Source of the DNA: REEB506 sp049317545
GTDB taxonomy: Bacteria > Pseudomonadota > Alphaproteobacteria > Caulobacterales > Aquidulcibacteraceae
Assembly: GCA_049317545.1 (NCBI GenBank)
Contig: JBMOIB010000004.1
Span: 19,395-83,394 of the forward strand
Length of the DNA: 64,000 nucleotides
Direction of reading: 5' to 3'
Of the stretch, positions 32,607 through 39,641 are shown piece after piece. The position numbers were made by a program, and so were the translations under genes. The notes beneath the pieces are model-generated. The model was not told where the DNA came from and searched no databases. It saw only the letters and a list, made by a program, of their open reading frames with translations. Each line of letters begins with the position of its first letter. Position 1 is the first letter of the stretch.

Positions 32607-33365
32607 ATGGCGTGGACCCGCACCTACGACGGCCCCGAACCGCAGCGGGTCAACAAATGGCTGGCGCAGAGCGGCGTGTGCTCGCGCCGCGAGGCCGAGG
32701 ACCTGATCGCCCGAGGCCTCGTCAGCATCGACGGGGAACGGATCGCCGACCCCGGACGCAAGATCGTGCGCGGTCAGACGTTGAGCCTCACCGATGCCTC
32801 GGCGGCCGGATTGGCCGCGGCCATCAGCGTCGTGATCCACAAGCCCGTCGGCTTCGTTTCCGCGCAACCCGAACCCGGCCAGGTCCCCGCCGCCCGGCTC
32901 CTCGTGCGCGCCAATCTGGTCGGCGAGGGGACGCCACCTGCTCCAGATGCGCGCCTGCCGCCGCTCGGCCGGCTCGACCAGGATTCCCGGGGCCTCTTGC
33001 TGCTCTCCCAGGACGGCGTGCTCGCCAAGGCCGTGATCGGGCCCGACTCGACCCTGGACAAAGAATATCTGGTCGGCGTCTCCGGCGCTGTGACGGCGAA
33101 GAAGCTGGCCCTTCTGCGCCATGGCCTGGAGCTTGACGGACGCCAGCTCAAGCCGGCGATCGTCGAGGAGATCGCCGACCGCCGGTTGCGGTTCGTCCTG
33201 CGCGAAGGCCGCAATCGCCAGATCCGGCGGATGGCCGAACTCGTCGGCCTCGTCGTGGTCGATCTCCTGCGCGTCCGGATCGGTCCGCTGGCGCTCGCCG
33301 ACCTGCCCGAAGGACGCTGGCGCATGCTCTCCGCCGCCGAGCGCGCGCTTCTCATTCGCGGCTAG
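32607..33365 (+). CDS. rRNA pseudouridine synthase, RsuA/RluB family
   Basis: The protein has 252 residues. An N-terminal S4 RNA-binding domain (QRVNKWLAQSGVCSRREAED) is followed by the catalytic domain. The catalytic Asp is in PPLGRLDQDSRGLLLLSQDG. REGRNRQIRRMAELVGL is the conserved C-terminal RNA-binding motif (R-x-x-x-R-Q-I-R-R). KEYLVGVSG is also typical. It isomerises one uridine in ribosomal RNA. The exact family member (RluB, RluE, RluF or RsuA) is not decided by sequence alone. It is divergent from dapF, with 126 bases between. Confidence 0.93.
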   Translation: MAWTRTYDGPEPQRVNKWLAQSGVCSRREAEDLIARGLVSIDGERIADPGRKIVRGQTLSLTDASAAGLAAAISVVIHKPVGFVSAQPEPGQVPAARLLVRANLVGEGTPPAPDARLPPLGRLDQDSRGLLLLSQDGVLAKAVIGPDSTLDKEYLVGVSGAVTAKKLALLRHGLELDGRQLKPAIVEEIADRRLRFVLREGRNRQIRRMAELVGLVVVDLLRVRIGPLALADLPEGRWRMLSAAERALLIRG

Positions 33366-33418
33366 CCGCCTTCCCTCGTCCCGTGCGATCTGCTTGTGTG
33401 CCAGCGGGGAGATCGCCC

Positions 33419-35554
33419 ATGTCATCGCTCAAAGTCGCTGCAGCCGCCGCTGCGGCGGCGTTTTTGTCCGGCTGCGCCGCCATGACCACCATGATGTCCG
33501 AACGCTCGGACCCGTTCACCTACATGGAAGAGGTCGAGGGCGAACGCGCGCTCGCTTGGGTCCGCGCCCAAAACGCCCGCAGCTTGGCGGCGCTCGAGGC
33601 CGACCCCCGCTTTGCGGCCTTGCAGGCCGACGCGCGCGCGATCGTGAACGCCCGCGATCGCTTGCCGCTCGGCGCCGTGCGCAACGGCTATGTCTACAAT
33701 TTCTGGCAGGACGAGGGGCAGGTCCGCGGCGCCTGGCGGCGGGCCTCGATCGAGACCTACGCGGCGGGCAAGCCGACCTGGGAAACGCTCCTCGACGTCG
33801 ACGCGCTTTCCGCAGCGGAAGGCAAGAACTGGGTGTTTCAGGGGGCGACGTGCCTCGCGCCTGACGGCGTGCGTTGCATGCTGCGGCTCTCGAACGGCGG
33901 CAAAGACGCCGCGGTGCGGCGCGAATTCGACATCTCGACCAAATCATTCGTCCCGGGCGGCTTCGCCGTGCCGGAGGCGAAGAGCGACATCCAGTGGAAG
34001 GACGCCGACACGCTCTTCGTAGCTACCGACTGGGGCCCGGGAACGCTGTCGAAATCGGGCTATCCGATCGTCGTGAAGGAATGGAAGCGCGGGACCCCGC
34101 TGGAATCCGCGCGGGAGATCGTGCGCGGCGCGGTCGACGACGTCGGCATGTTCCTCCAGGCCTTCAACGGCGAGGACGGCGATCGGATCGTCATCGCCGC
34201 CCAGGCCCAGACGTTCTTTTCATCCGCCTACAAACGATTGGACGCGCCGGGCGGTCCGCAGGCGCTCACATTGCCTGGCCGCACCTCGCTGCGCGGTCTG
34301 CACAAGGGCGAGCTCGTCTTCAGCACTGAAGAGGATTGGGCGCCGGCCGGCGCTGCGGCCAAGTTCGCACGCGGATCGCTGCTTTCCATTCCCGCAACGC
34401 AGGCCGCGACCCCCGCTCCGCCGGTGCGCCTTCTCTATGGCCCAGGCCCGCGCGAGAGCGTCGAAGATGCTACCGTCGCCAAGGATGCAGTTCTCGTCGC
34501 CGTGAACCGTAACGTGCGCGCAAGCCTCGTGCGTCTGACCTTCGACGGCCGGTCCTGGATCGAGAGCCCCATCCCATTGCCGCCAAACGGCGCGGTGGCG
34601 ATCTCGGGCGCCTCATCGGATTCCTCGACGGCCTTCGCCGTTTTCGAGGATTTCCTCCGCCCTGACACGCTCTACGCGATCGACGCGCGGGCCGGCTCGG
34701 CCAAGCCCGTGCGCGCGCTCCCGGCGCAGTTCGACGCCGCACGCTTCACGTCCGAACAGTTTGAAGCGGTGAGCCGCGACGGAACGAAGGTCCCGTACTT
34801 CGTGGTCCGCCCAAAGGACATGAAGCTCGACGGCGCCAATCCCACGCTGCTGTACGGCTATGGCGGGTTCCAGATTTCGATGAACCCGGCCTATTCGCCG
34901 TTTGTCGGCAAGCTGTGGCTCGAGCGCGGCGGCGTGTACGTCATCGCCAACATCCGCGGCGGCGGCGAATTCGGCCCCGCCTGGCACCAGGCCGGCCTGA
35001 AGACGAAACGTCAGGTCGTCTATGACGATTTCATCGCGGTCGCTGAAGATCTCGTCGCGCGCAAGATCACATCGCCACGGCGTCTCGGCATCATGGGCGG
35101 GTCGAACGGCGGCCTTCTGATGGGCGTGATGCTGGCCCAGCGCCCCGAATTGTTCCGCGCCGCAGTCGTGCAGGTGCCGCTGCTCGACATGCTGCGCTTC
35201 AACACCCTGCTCGCCGGCGCGTCCTGGGTCGACGAATACGGCGATCCGACGATCGGGCCGAACGGCAAACCGACGCATCCGGACGAACGCCAGTTCCTCG
35301 AGAAGCTCTCGCCCTACGCAAATCTGCGCAAACGGCCTGACTTCCCGGTCCCCTTCCTCGTGACATCAACCAAAGACGATCGGGTCCATCCGGCGCACGC
35401 GCGCAAATACGGCGCGCGCCTCGAGGCCCTCGGCATGCCGTTTTACTATTACGAGAACATCGACGGCGGGCATGCTGCGGCCGCCAACCTTCAGGAGCAG
35501 GCGACGCGCCGGGCGCTGGAGATGACCTATCTTATGCAGCGGCTGATGGATTGA
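33419..35554 (+). CDS. Prolyl oligopeptidase family serine peptidase (S9A), lipoprotein
   Basis: The protein has 711 residues. A lipobox (AAFLSGC-A) suggests an outer- or inner-membrane lipoprotein. The N-terminal beta-propeller runs to about residue 430 (WVFQGATCLAPDGVR, WAPAGAAAKFARGSLL). The peptidase domain has the nucleophile GIMGGSNGGLLMGV, the acid VTSTKDDRVHPAH, and the His in NIDGGHAAAANL. GGGEFGPAWHQAGL and YGGFQISMNPAYS are typical of S9A. It probably cleaves short peptides after proline in the periplasm. The start is the ATG at 33419 after GGGGAG; a longer frame begins at 33383. Confidence 0.92.
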   Translation: MSSLKVAAAAAAAAFLSGCAAMTTMMSERSDPFTYMEEVEGERALAWVRAQNARSLAALEADPRFAALQADARAIVNARDRLPLGAVRNGYVYNFWQDEGQVRGAWRRASIETYAAGKPTWETLLDVDALSAAEGKNWVFQGATCLAPDGVRCMLRLSNGGKDAAVRREFDISTKSFVPGGFAVPEAKSDIQWKDADTLFVATDWGPGTLSKSGYPIVVKEWKRGTPLESAREIVRGAVDDVGMFLQAFNGEDGDRIVIAAQAQTFFSSAYKRLDAPGGPQALTLPGRTSLRGLHKGELVFSTEEDWAPAGAAAKFARGSLLSIPATQAATPAPPVRLLYGPGPRESVEDATVAKDAVLVAVNRNVRASLVRLTFDGRSWIESPIPLPPNGAVAISGASSDSSTAFAVFEDFLRPDTLYAIDARAGSAKPVRALPAQFDAARFTSEQFEAVSRDGTKVPYFVVRPKDMKLDGANPTLLYGYGGFQISMNPAYSPFVGKLWLERGGVYVIANIRGGGEFGPAWHQAGLKTKRQVVYDDFIAVAEDLVARKITSPRRLGIMGGSNGGLLMGVMLAQRPELFRAAVVQVPLLDMLRFNTLLAGASWVDEYGDPTIGPNGKPTHPDERQFLEKLSPYANLRKRPDFPVPFLVTSTKDDRVHPAHARKYGARLEALGMPFYYYENIDGGHAAAANLQEQATRRALEMTYLMQRLMD

Positions 35555-35562
35555 GGCTGACC

Positions 35563-36840
35563 ATGTCCCGCTCGTTCTCGCTCTTCATCCTGATCGGCAT
35601 GATCCTCGGCATCGCCGCCGGCGCGGCGATCTATCATTACCTGCCGCCCGAGCAGGCGACGCAATGGGCCGACGGCTTCAAGATCGTCACCGACATCTTC
35701 CTGCGCCTCATCAAAATGATCATCGCGCCGCTGGTGTTCTCCACCCTGGTCGCCGGCATCGCGCACATGGGATCAGGCTCGGCGCTCGGCCGCATCGGCC
35801 TGCGCACCATGGCCTGGTTCCTCGGCGCATCGCTCGTGTCGCTGTCGCTTGGGCTCGTCGCGGTGACGATCCTGCAGCCCGGCGCCGGCTTGAATCTGCC
35901 ATTGCCGCCAGCCGACGCGAAAAGCGGCATCCAGGCGTCGGCGCTTTCGCTCAAGGATTTCCTCACCCACGTCTTCCCGAAGTCATTCTTCGAGGCGATG
36001 GCGACCAACGAGATCCTGCAGATCGTCGTTTTCTCGATTTTCGTCGGCGTCGCGCTTGGATCGCTTGGAGAGAAGGCCAAAACGTTGGTCCATATCGCCG
36101 AGCAGCTCGTCGACGTGATGCTGAAAATCACAGGCTATGTGATGCTCGTCGCGCCGATCGCGGTGTTCGCCGCCATCGCCGCCACCGTCGCCAAGCACGG
36201 CCTGGAGATTCTGCTCACCTACGGCAAGTTCATCGTCGGCTTCTATGCAGCGCTCGTCGTGCTTTGGGTGGTGCTCTTGCTCGCGAGTACGGCCGTGCTG
36301 GGCCTGCGCACGTTCGGGCTCATCGGCCAGTTGCGCGAACCGATCCTGCTCGCCTTCTCCACCGCAAGTTCCGAGGCCGCCTACCCGCGCACCATGGAAG
36401 CGCTGCGCAGGTTCGGCGTTCCCAAACGCATCTCGGGTTTCGTCCTGCCGCTTGGCTATTCGTTCAATCTCGACGGCTCGATGATGTACTGCACCTTCGC
36501 GACGATCTTCATCGCGCAGGCCTATGGGATCGAACTCACCTGGGCCCAGAAGCTCACCATGCTGCTGCTGCTCATGTTGACCTCCAAGGGCATGGCCGGG
36601 GTGCCGAGGGCGTCGCTCGTCGTCATCGCCGCGACATTGGCGTTCTTTAAGATCCCGGAAGCGGGCCTTCTGCTGATCCTTGCGATCGATCAATTCCTCG
36701 ACATGGGCCGCAGCGCCACCAATGTCGTCGGCAACGCGGTCGCCACAGCCGTGACGGCGAAGTGGGAGAAAGTGCTCAAGGACGGCCCCGCGGACGAGGA
36801 CGAGGAGCCCCCAAAGCAGCCGCAGGCGTTGCCGGCCTGA
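35563..36840 (+). CDS. Dicarboxylate/amino acid:cation symporter (DAACS)
   Basis: The protein has 425 residues with eight helices and two re-entrant hairpins. LIKMIIAPLVFSTLVAGIAHMG is the third-helix motif. LLAFSTASSEAAYPRTMEAL is the first hairpin (usually S-S-S/T-S). SFNLDGSMMYCTFATIFIAQ is the N-M/L-D-G motif, and DMGRSATNVVGNAVA carries D-x-x-R/S-T/S-x-x-N-V-x-G. These mark GltP/DctA-type carriers of glutamate or C4-dicarboxylates, driven by Na+ or H+. An in-frame TTG at 35551 exists; the ATG at 35563 is used. The upstream S9 peptidase ends eight bases earlier, so the two may be co-transcribed. Confidence 0.93.
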   Translation: MSRSFSLFILIGMILGIAAGAAIYHYLPPEQATQWADGFKIVTDIFLRLIKMIIAPLVFSTLVAGIAHMGSGSALGRIGLRTMAWFLGASLVSLSLGLVAVTILQPGAGLNLPLPPADAKSGIQASALSLKDFLTHVFPKSFFEAMATNEILQIVVFSIFVGVALGSLGEKAKTLVHIAEQLVDVMLKITGYVMLVAPIAVFAAIAATVAKHGLEILLTYGKFIVGFYAALVVLWVVLLLASTAVLGLRTFGLIGQLREPILLAFSTASSEAAYPRTMEALRRFGVPKRISGFVLPLGYSFNLDGSMMYCTFATIFIAQAYGIELTWAQKLTMLLLLMLTSKGMAGVPRASLVVIAATLAFFKIPEAGLLLILAIDQFLDMGRSATNVVGNAVATAVTAKWEKVLKDGPADEDEEPPKQPQALPA

Positions 36841-36862
36841 TCGAATAGGTTAGGGTGAGCCC

Positions 36863-37201
36863 ATGACTTGGTGGCGAATTTTCGCGGCGATCCTGGCGTT
36901 TGCGCTTATCGGCGCGATCGGCTGGGCGATTTTGACGTCCGGCGAGTTGCACGGCGACATCTGGCAACAGGGCGGCGTCATCCTGACGTTGCCTTGGGGC
37001 GTCGTAGCGATGCTCGACCTCTATGTCGGCTTTGCCCTGATGGCGATGATCATGATGCTGGCCGAACGCTCGTTCGTGATCGGCATCCTGTGGGCCCTGC
37101 CCATGCTCGCGCTCGGCAACGTCTGGGCGGCGATCTGGCTGATCGTGCGCCTGCCCAGCCTCTCGCGCAGGCTTACCGCGCCAGATTGGCCGAGCGGCTG
37201 A
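36863..37201 (+). CDS. Small four-helix membrane protein, DUF1475-like
   Basis: The protein has 112 residues with three or four hydrophobic helices (MTWWRIFAAILAFALIGAIG, VVAMLDLYVGFALMAMIMML, FVIGILWALPMLALGNVW). The central LDLYVGFAL motif resembles DUF1475, but the match is from memory. The function is unknown. The 3' 29 bases overlap the end of the convergent oxyR gene. Confidence 0.6.
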   Translation: MTWWRIFAAILAFALIGAIGWAILTSGELHGDIWQQGGVILTLPWGVVAMLDLYVGFALMAMIMMLAERSFVIGILWALPMLALGNVWAAIWLIVRLPSLSRRLTAPDWPSG

Positions 37202-38114
37202 TCAGTTCGCGCAGCGTCTGACCCAAAAGGCGGCATTCGTCGCTGCGCGGGCTACCCGCCCGCCATGCAATCGCCAGCGACCGGCCGACGATCGGCGCAG
37301 AGAACGGTCGAACGTCGACGGCCGCCCCGGTTGCCGCCCCAGCATCGGACGCGAGCCGCGGCAGCAACGTTACGCCCATGCCGCCAGCGACCATCTGAAC
37401 CAAGGTGTAGAGGCTGGTGGCGCTGACGTCGGCGGATTGCCGGCGCGGCGGCGCGCCGCACACGCGCAGGGAATGGTCGCGCAGACAATGTCCGTCTTCG
37501 AGGAGCAGCACCTCCTCCCCGGCCAGATCGTCCGGCGTCAGCGTCGCCCGATCTGACAGCGGATGCCCTTTCGGCGAGGCAAGCAGGAATTCGTCCTCGC
37601 CGATCACGTCAAACTCGATCCCGCTGGCCTCGTAGGGCAAGGCGATGATCGCCGCGTCGAGGCCGCGCGCCCGCAATTGCTCGATCAGGCGGATCGAAAC
37701 GTCCTCACGCAAAAGCAGGCGCAAGCTCGGAAACCGCGCCTTGAGTTCGGGCAGGGCCCGCGGCAGCAGAAACGGCGCGATGGTTGGGATTGCCCCGAGC
37801 CTGAAGGGTCCGACGAGTGGTCCAGCCGACCCGTGCAGCGCCCGCACGAGTTCTTCGGTCTCGGAAAGCACGCGGATCGCCCGCATGGCCGCCTCTTCCC
37901 CCGCGGGCGTCAGCGCCGCGCCGCGCGCGCGGTCGACCAGCGTGACGCCCAAGATCGCCTCAAGCTCCTTGATGCCGGCCGAGAGCGTCGGTTGGGTCAC
38001 CCCAACGGCGTCGGCGCCGCGGACGAATGAGCCATGCGCCTGCAGGGCCGCCAGGAATTGCAATTGCCGCAGCGTCGGCAACGCGCCGCGCGGCAGGGGA
38101 TCGGCGCCATTCAT
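37173..38114 (-). CDS. oxyR: OxyR-type LysR regulator of peroxide response
   Basis: The protein has 313 residues. An N-terminal winged helix (TLRQLQFLAALQAHGSFVRG then ADAVGVTQPTLSAGIKELE) is followed by the LysR effector domain. The redox pair is present at Cys210 and Cys219 in LLEDGHCLRDHSLRVCG, the spacing of OxyR Cys199/Cys208. It is encoded divergently from ahpC (215 bases apart). Peroxide oxidises the pair to a disulfide and activates transcription. A predicted site overlaps its own start codon, suggesting autoregulation. Confidence 0.93.
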   Translation of the reverse strand: MNGADPLPRGALPTLRQLQFLAALQAHGSFVRGADAVGVTQPTLSAGIKELEAILGVTLVDRARGAALTPAGEEAAMRAIRVLSETEELVRALHGSAGPLVGPFRLGAIPTIAPFLLPRALPELKARFPSLRLLLREDVSIRLIEQLRARGLDAAIIALPYEASGIEFDVIGEDEFLLASPKGHPLSDRATLTPDDLAGEEVLLLEDGHCLRDHSLRVCGAPPRRQSADVSATSLYTLVQMVAGGMGVTLLPRLASDAGAATGAAVDVRPFSAPIVGRSLAIAWRAGSPRSDECRLLGQTLRELISRSANLAR

Positions 38115-38127
38115 AGAGCCACCCTAT
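38113..38127. promoter_or_regulatory. OxyR half-site at the oxyR start
   Basis: ATAG (38113-38116), 7 bases, CTAT (38124-38127) reproduces the half of the OxyR consensus (ATAG-N7-CTAT). Its partner 7 bases further on is weak. It overlaps the oxyR ATG at 38114-38112, a place where binding would repress oxyR itself. Confidence 0.45.
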
Positions 38128-38232
38128 TCCATCTTCACAGCGTATCGATGCAGCCATTTAGCCCACGCAGGCGGCGGCCTCAAGGGCAGACAGTCCAGCT
38201 ATTGACGCGACCAAAGGGCGAACGCGCATGGT

Positions 38233-38269
38233 ATAGAGCCCTTCGATTGGCCCTATCGCCACAATCTCT
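38233..38269. promoter_or_regulatory. Near-complete OxyR tetramer site upstream of ahpC
   Basis: The blocks ATAG (38233-38236), CGAT (38244-38247), ATCG (38255-38258) and CTCT (38266-38269) are each separated by exactly 7 bases. The consensus is ATAG-N7-CTAT-N7-ATAG-N7-CTAT, so 13 of 16 defined bases match and all spacings are right. It lies 60 bases before the ahpC ATG. This is what OxyR activation of ahpC would require. Confidence 0.65.
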
Positions 38270-38281
38270 TTGCCTCGCAGG

Positions 38282-38301
38282 TGCGAATTCGCATATGCGA
38301 A
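38282..38301. repeat. Nested palindromes in the ahpC leader
   Basis: Two perfect palindromes share bases: TGCGAATTCGCA (38282-38293) and TTCGCATATGCGAA (38288-38301). They lie between the OxyR-like site and the ahpC ribosome site. They may be an operator for a dimeric repressor, or part of the leader RNA. I do not recognise the motif. Confidence 0.6.
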
Positions 38302-38328
38302 CGCCCTCTCTTAACTTGGAGTCCAGAA

Positions 38329-38883
38329 ATGCTCGGAATCGGCGAGAAACTGCCTGAGTTCAAAATCACCGGCGTGAAGCCCGGCTTCAATGCGCACGAG
38401 GAAAAGGGCGTCTCGGCGTTCGAAGCGCTCGACCAGGACTCCTTCCCGGGCAAGTGGAAGGTCATCTACTTTTACCCGAAGGACTTCACCTTCGTATGCC
38501 CGACCGAGATCGCCGAATTCGGCCGCCTCGCCAAAGAATTCGAAGCCCGTGACGCCATCGTGCTCGGCGGCTCGAGCGACAACGAATTCGTCAAGCTGGC
38601 TTGGCGCCGCGACCACAAGGACCTCAACAAGCTCGGTCATTGGCAATTCGCCGACACCAACGGCTCGCTGATTGACGGCCTCGGCGTGCGCTCGCCGGAC
38701 GGCGTCGCGTATCGCGCCACGTTCGTGGTCGATCCGCACAACGTCATCCAGCACGTCTACGTCACGAACCTGAACGTGGGCCGCAACCCGCAAGACACGC
38801 TGCGCGTGCTCGACGCGCTGCAGACCGACGAACTGTGCCCCTGCAACCGCCCGGTCGGCGGTAACGTTCTGAAAGCGGCCTAA
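38329..38883 (+). CDS. ahpC: Alkyl hydroperoxide reductase subunit C (2-Cys peroxiredoxin)
   Basis: The protein has 184 residues. The peroxidatic Cys57 is in PKDFTFVCPTEIAEFG (P-x-x-x-T/S-x-x-C). The resolving Cys is Cys170 or Cys172 in DELCPCNRPVGG. GRNPQDTLRVLDALQ is the typical helix. It reduces peroxides in the cytoplasm. The partner reductase in this organism is probably AhpD (39108) rather than AhpF. It has a good OxyR-like site upstream and a strong terminator downstream. The GGAG site is ten bases before the ATG. Confidence 0.96.
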   Translation: MLGIGEKLPEFKITGVKPGFNAHEEKGVSAFEALDQDSFPGKWKVIYFYPKDFTFVCPTEIAEFGRLAKEFEARDAIVLGGSSDNEFVKLAWRRDHKDLNKLGHWQFADTNGSLIDGLGVRSPDGVAYRATFVVDPHNVIQHVYVTNLNVGRNPQDTLRVLDALQTDELCPCNRPVGGNVLKAA

Positions 38884-38893
38884 CCGCCGCCCG

Positions 38894-38945
38894 CGCTCGC
38901 GCCGCCGCCCTCCCCCCTGGGCCGCTGGCGGCGCGAGCGGTTTCT
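38894..38945 (+). terminator. Rho-independent terminator after ahpC
   Basis: The arms CGCTCGCGCCGCC (38894-38906) and GGCGGCGCGAGCG (38927-38939) are perfect 13-base complements around a 20-base loop, and TTTCT follows at 38941. The position directly after the ahpC stop fits termination or mRNA end protection. The short T run may allow read-through to ahpD. Confidence 0.65.
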
Positions 38946-38960
38946 ATGATGCTGCGCTCA

Positions 38961-39080
38961 CCCTCCCCCAGCGGGGGAGGGTTGGGAGGGGGAGATGGGC
39001 GCTGCGACGCCCAAAGCGGCGCTCTGCCCCCCAAAGCCTGCGGTTCTCCCAACCCCCGCCCCTCCCCGCTGGGGAGGGGA
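38961..39080. repeat. Dispersed C/G-rich palindromic repeat, copy 1
   Basis: CCCTCCCCCAGCGGGGGAGGG (38961-38981) is a near-perfect hairpin followed by TTGGGAGGGGG. About 80 bases later the motif returns inverted (CCAACCCCCGCC then CCCTCCCCGCTGGGGAGGGG, ending near 39080). The whole element can fold into a cruciform. The same elements, in the same order, recur at 47069-47167. It sits between ahpC and ahpD. Confidence 0.8.
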
Positions 39081-39107
39081 CTTGCTGTTATTCAATGGAG
39101 TTCAGCC

Positions 39108-39641
39108 ATGTCCCTCGACGCCCTGCGCGACGCACTTCCCGATTACGCCAAGGACCAGAAGCTCAATCTCGGGTCGCTGGCGGCGGAAACGCTGCTGACC
39201 GACCAGCAAAAGTGGGGCTGTTTTCTCGCCTCGGCGCATGCCGTCGGCGTGCCTTCGGTCGTACAAGCGATCGAAGCCGAAACCGCTGAAAAGCTCGCTC
39301 CGGAAGCAGCGACCGCCGCCAAGGCCGCCGCGGCGATCATGGCTATGAACAACGTCTATTATCGGTCCATGCACCTTCTGCAGAACCAGGAATACCGCAC
39401 CCTGCGGGCCGGCCTGCGCATGAACGTCCTGATGAACCCGGGCGTCGACAAGACCGACTTTGAACTCTGGTCGCTCGCCGTTTCCGCGATCAACGGCTGC
39501 GGCATGTGCCTGGACAGCCATGAGGAGGAATTGCGCAAGCGCGATCTGCCCAACACGCACATCCAGGCCGCGATCCGCATCGCCGCCGTGGTCAACGCCG
39601 CAAGCGCTGTGATGCGCGCCGAGGCGGCGCGCGCGGCCTAG
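39108..39641 (+). CDS. ahpD: Alkyl hydroperoxidase AhpD (carboxymuconolactone decarboxylase family)
   Basis: The protein has 177 residues. The catalytic C-x-x-C is Cys131 and Cys134 in NGCGMCLDSHEEELRK, with the conserved Glu/His relay. NVYYRSMHLLQNQEYRTLRA contains the family's conserved Tyr/Arg segment. It works as a peroxidase and as the electron donor linking lipoyl (dihydrolipoamide) groups to AhpC. It follows ahpC with a palindromic repeat between, so it probably shares OxyR control. It overlaps the convergent histidine kinase stop by four bases. Confidence 0.95.
   Translation: MSLDALRDALPDYAKDQKLNLGSLAAETLLTDQQKWGCFLASAHAVGVPSVVQAIEAETAEKLAPEAATAAKAAAAIMAMNNVYYRSMHLLQNQEYRTLRAGLRMNVLMNPGVDKTDFELWSLAVSAINGCGMCLDSHEEELRKRDLPNTHIQAAIRIAAVVNAASAVMRAEAARAA

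Noticed and set aside
38202..38237. TTGACG followed by TATAGA as an ahpC promoter
   Set aside because: The spacer is 24 bases, too long for a sigma-70 promoter.
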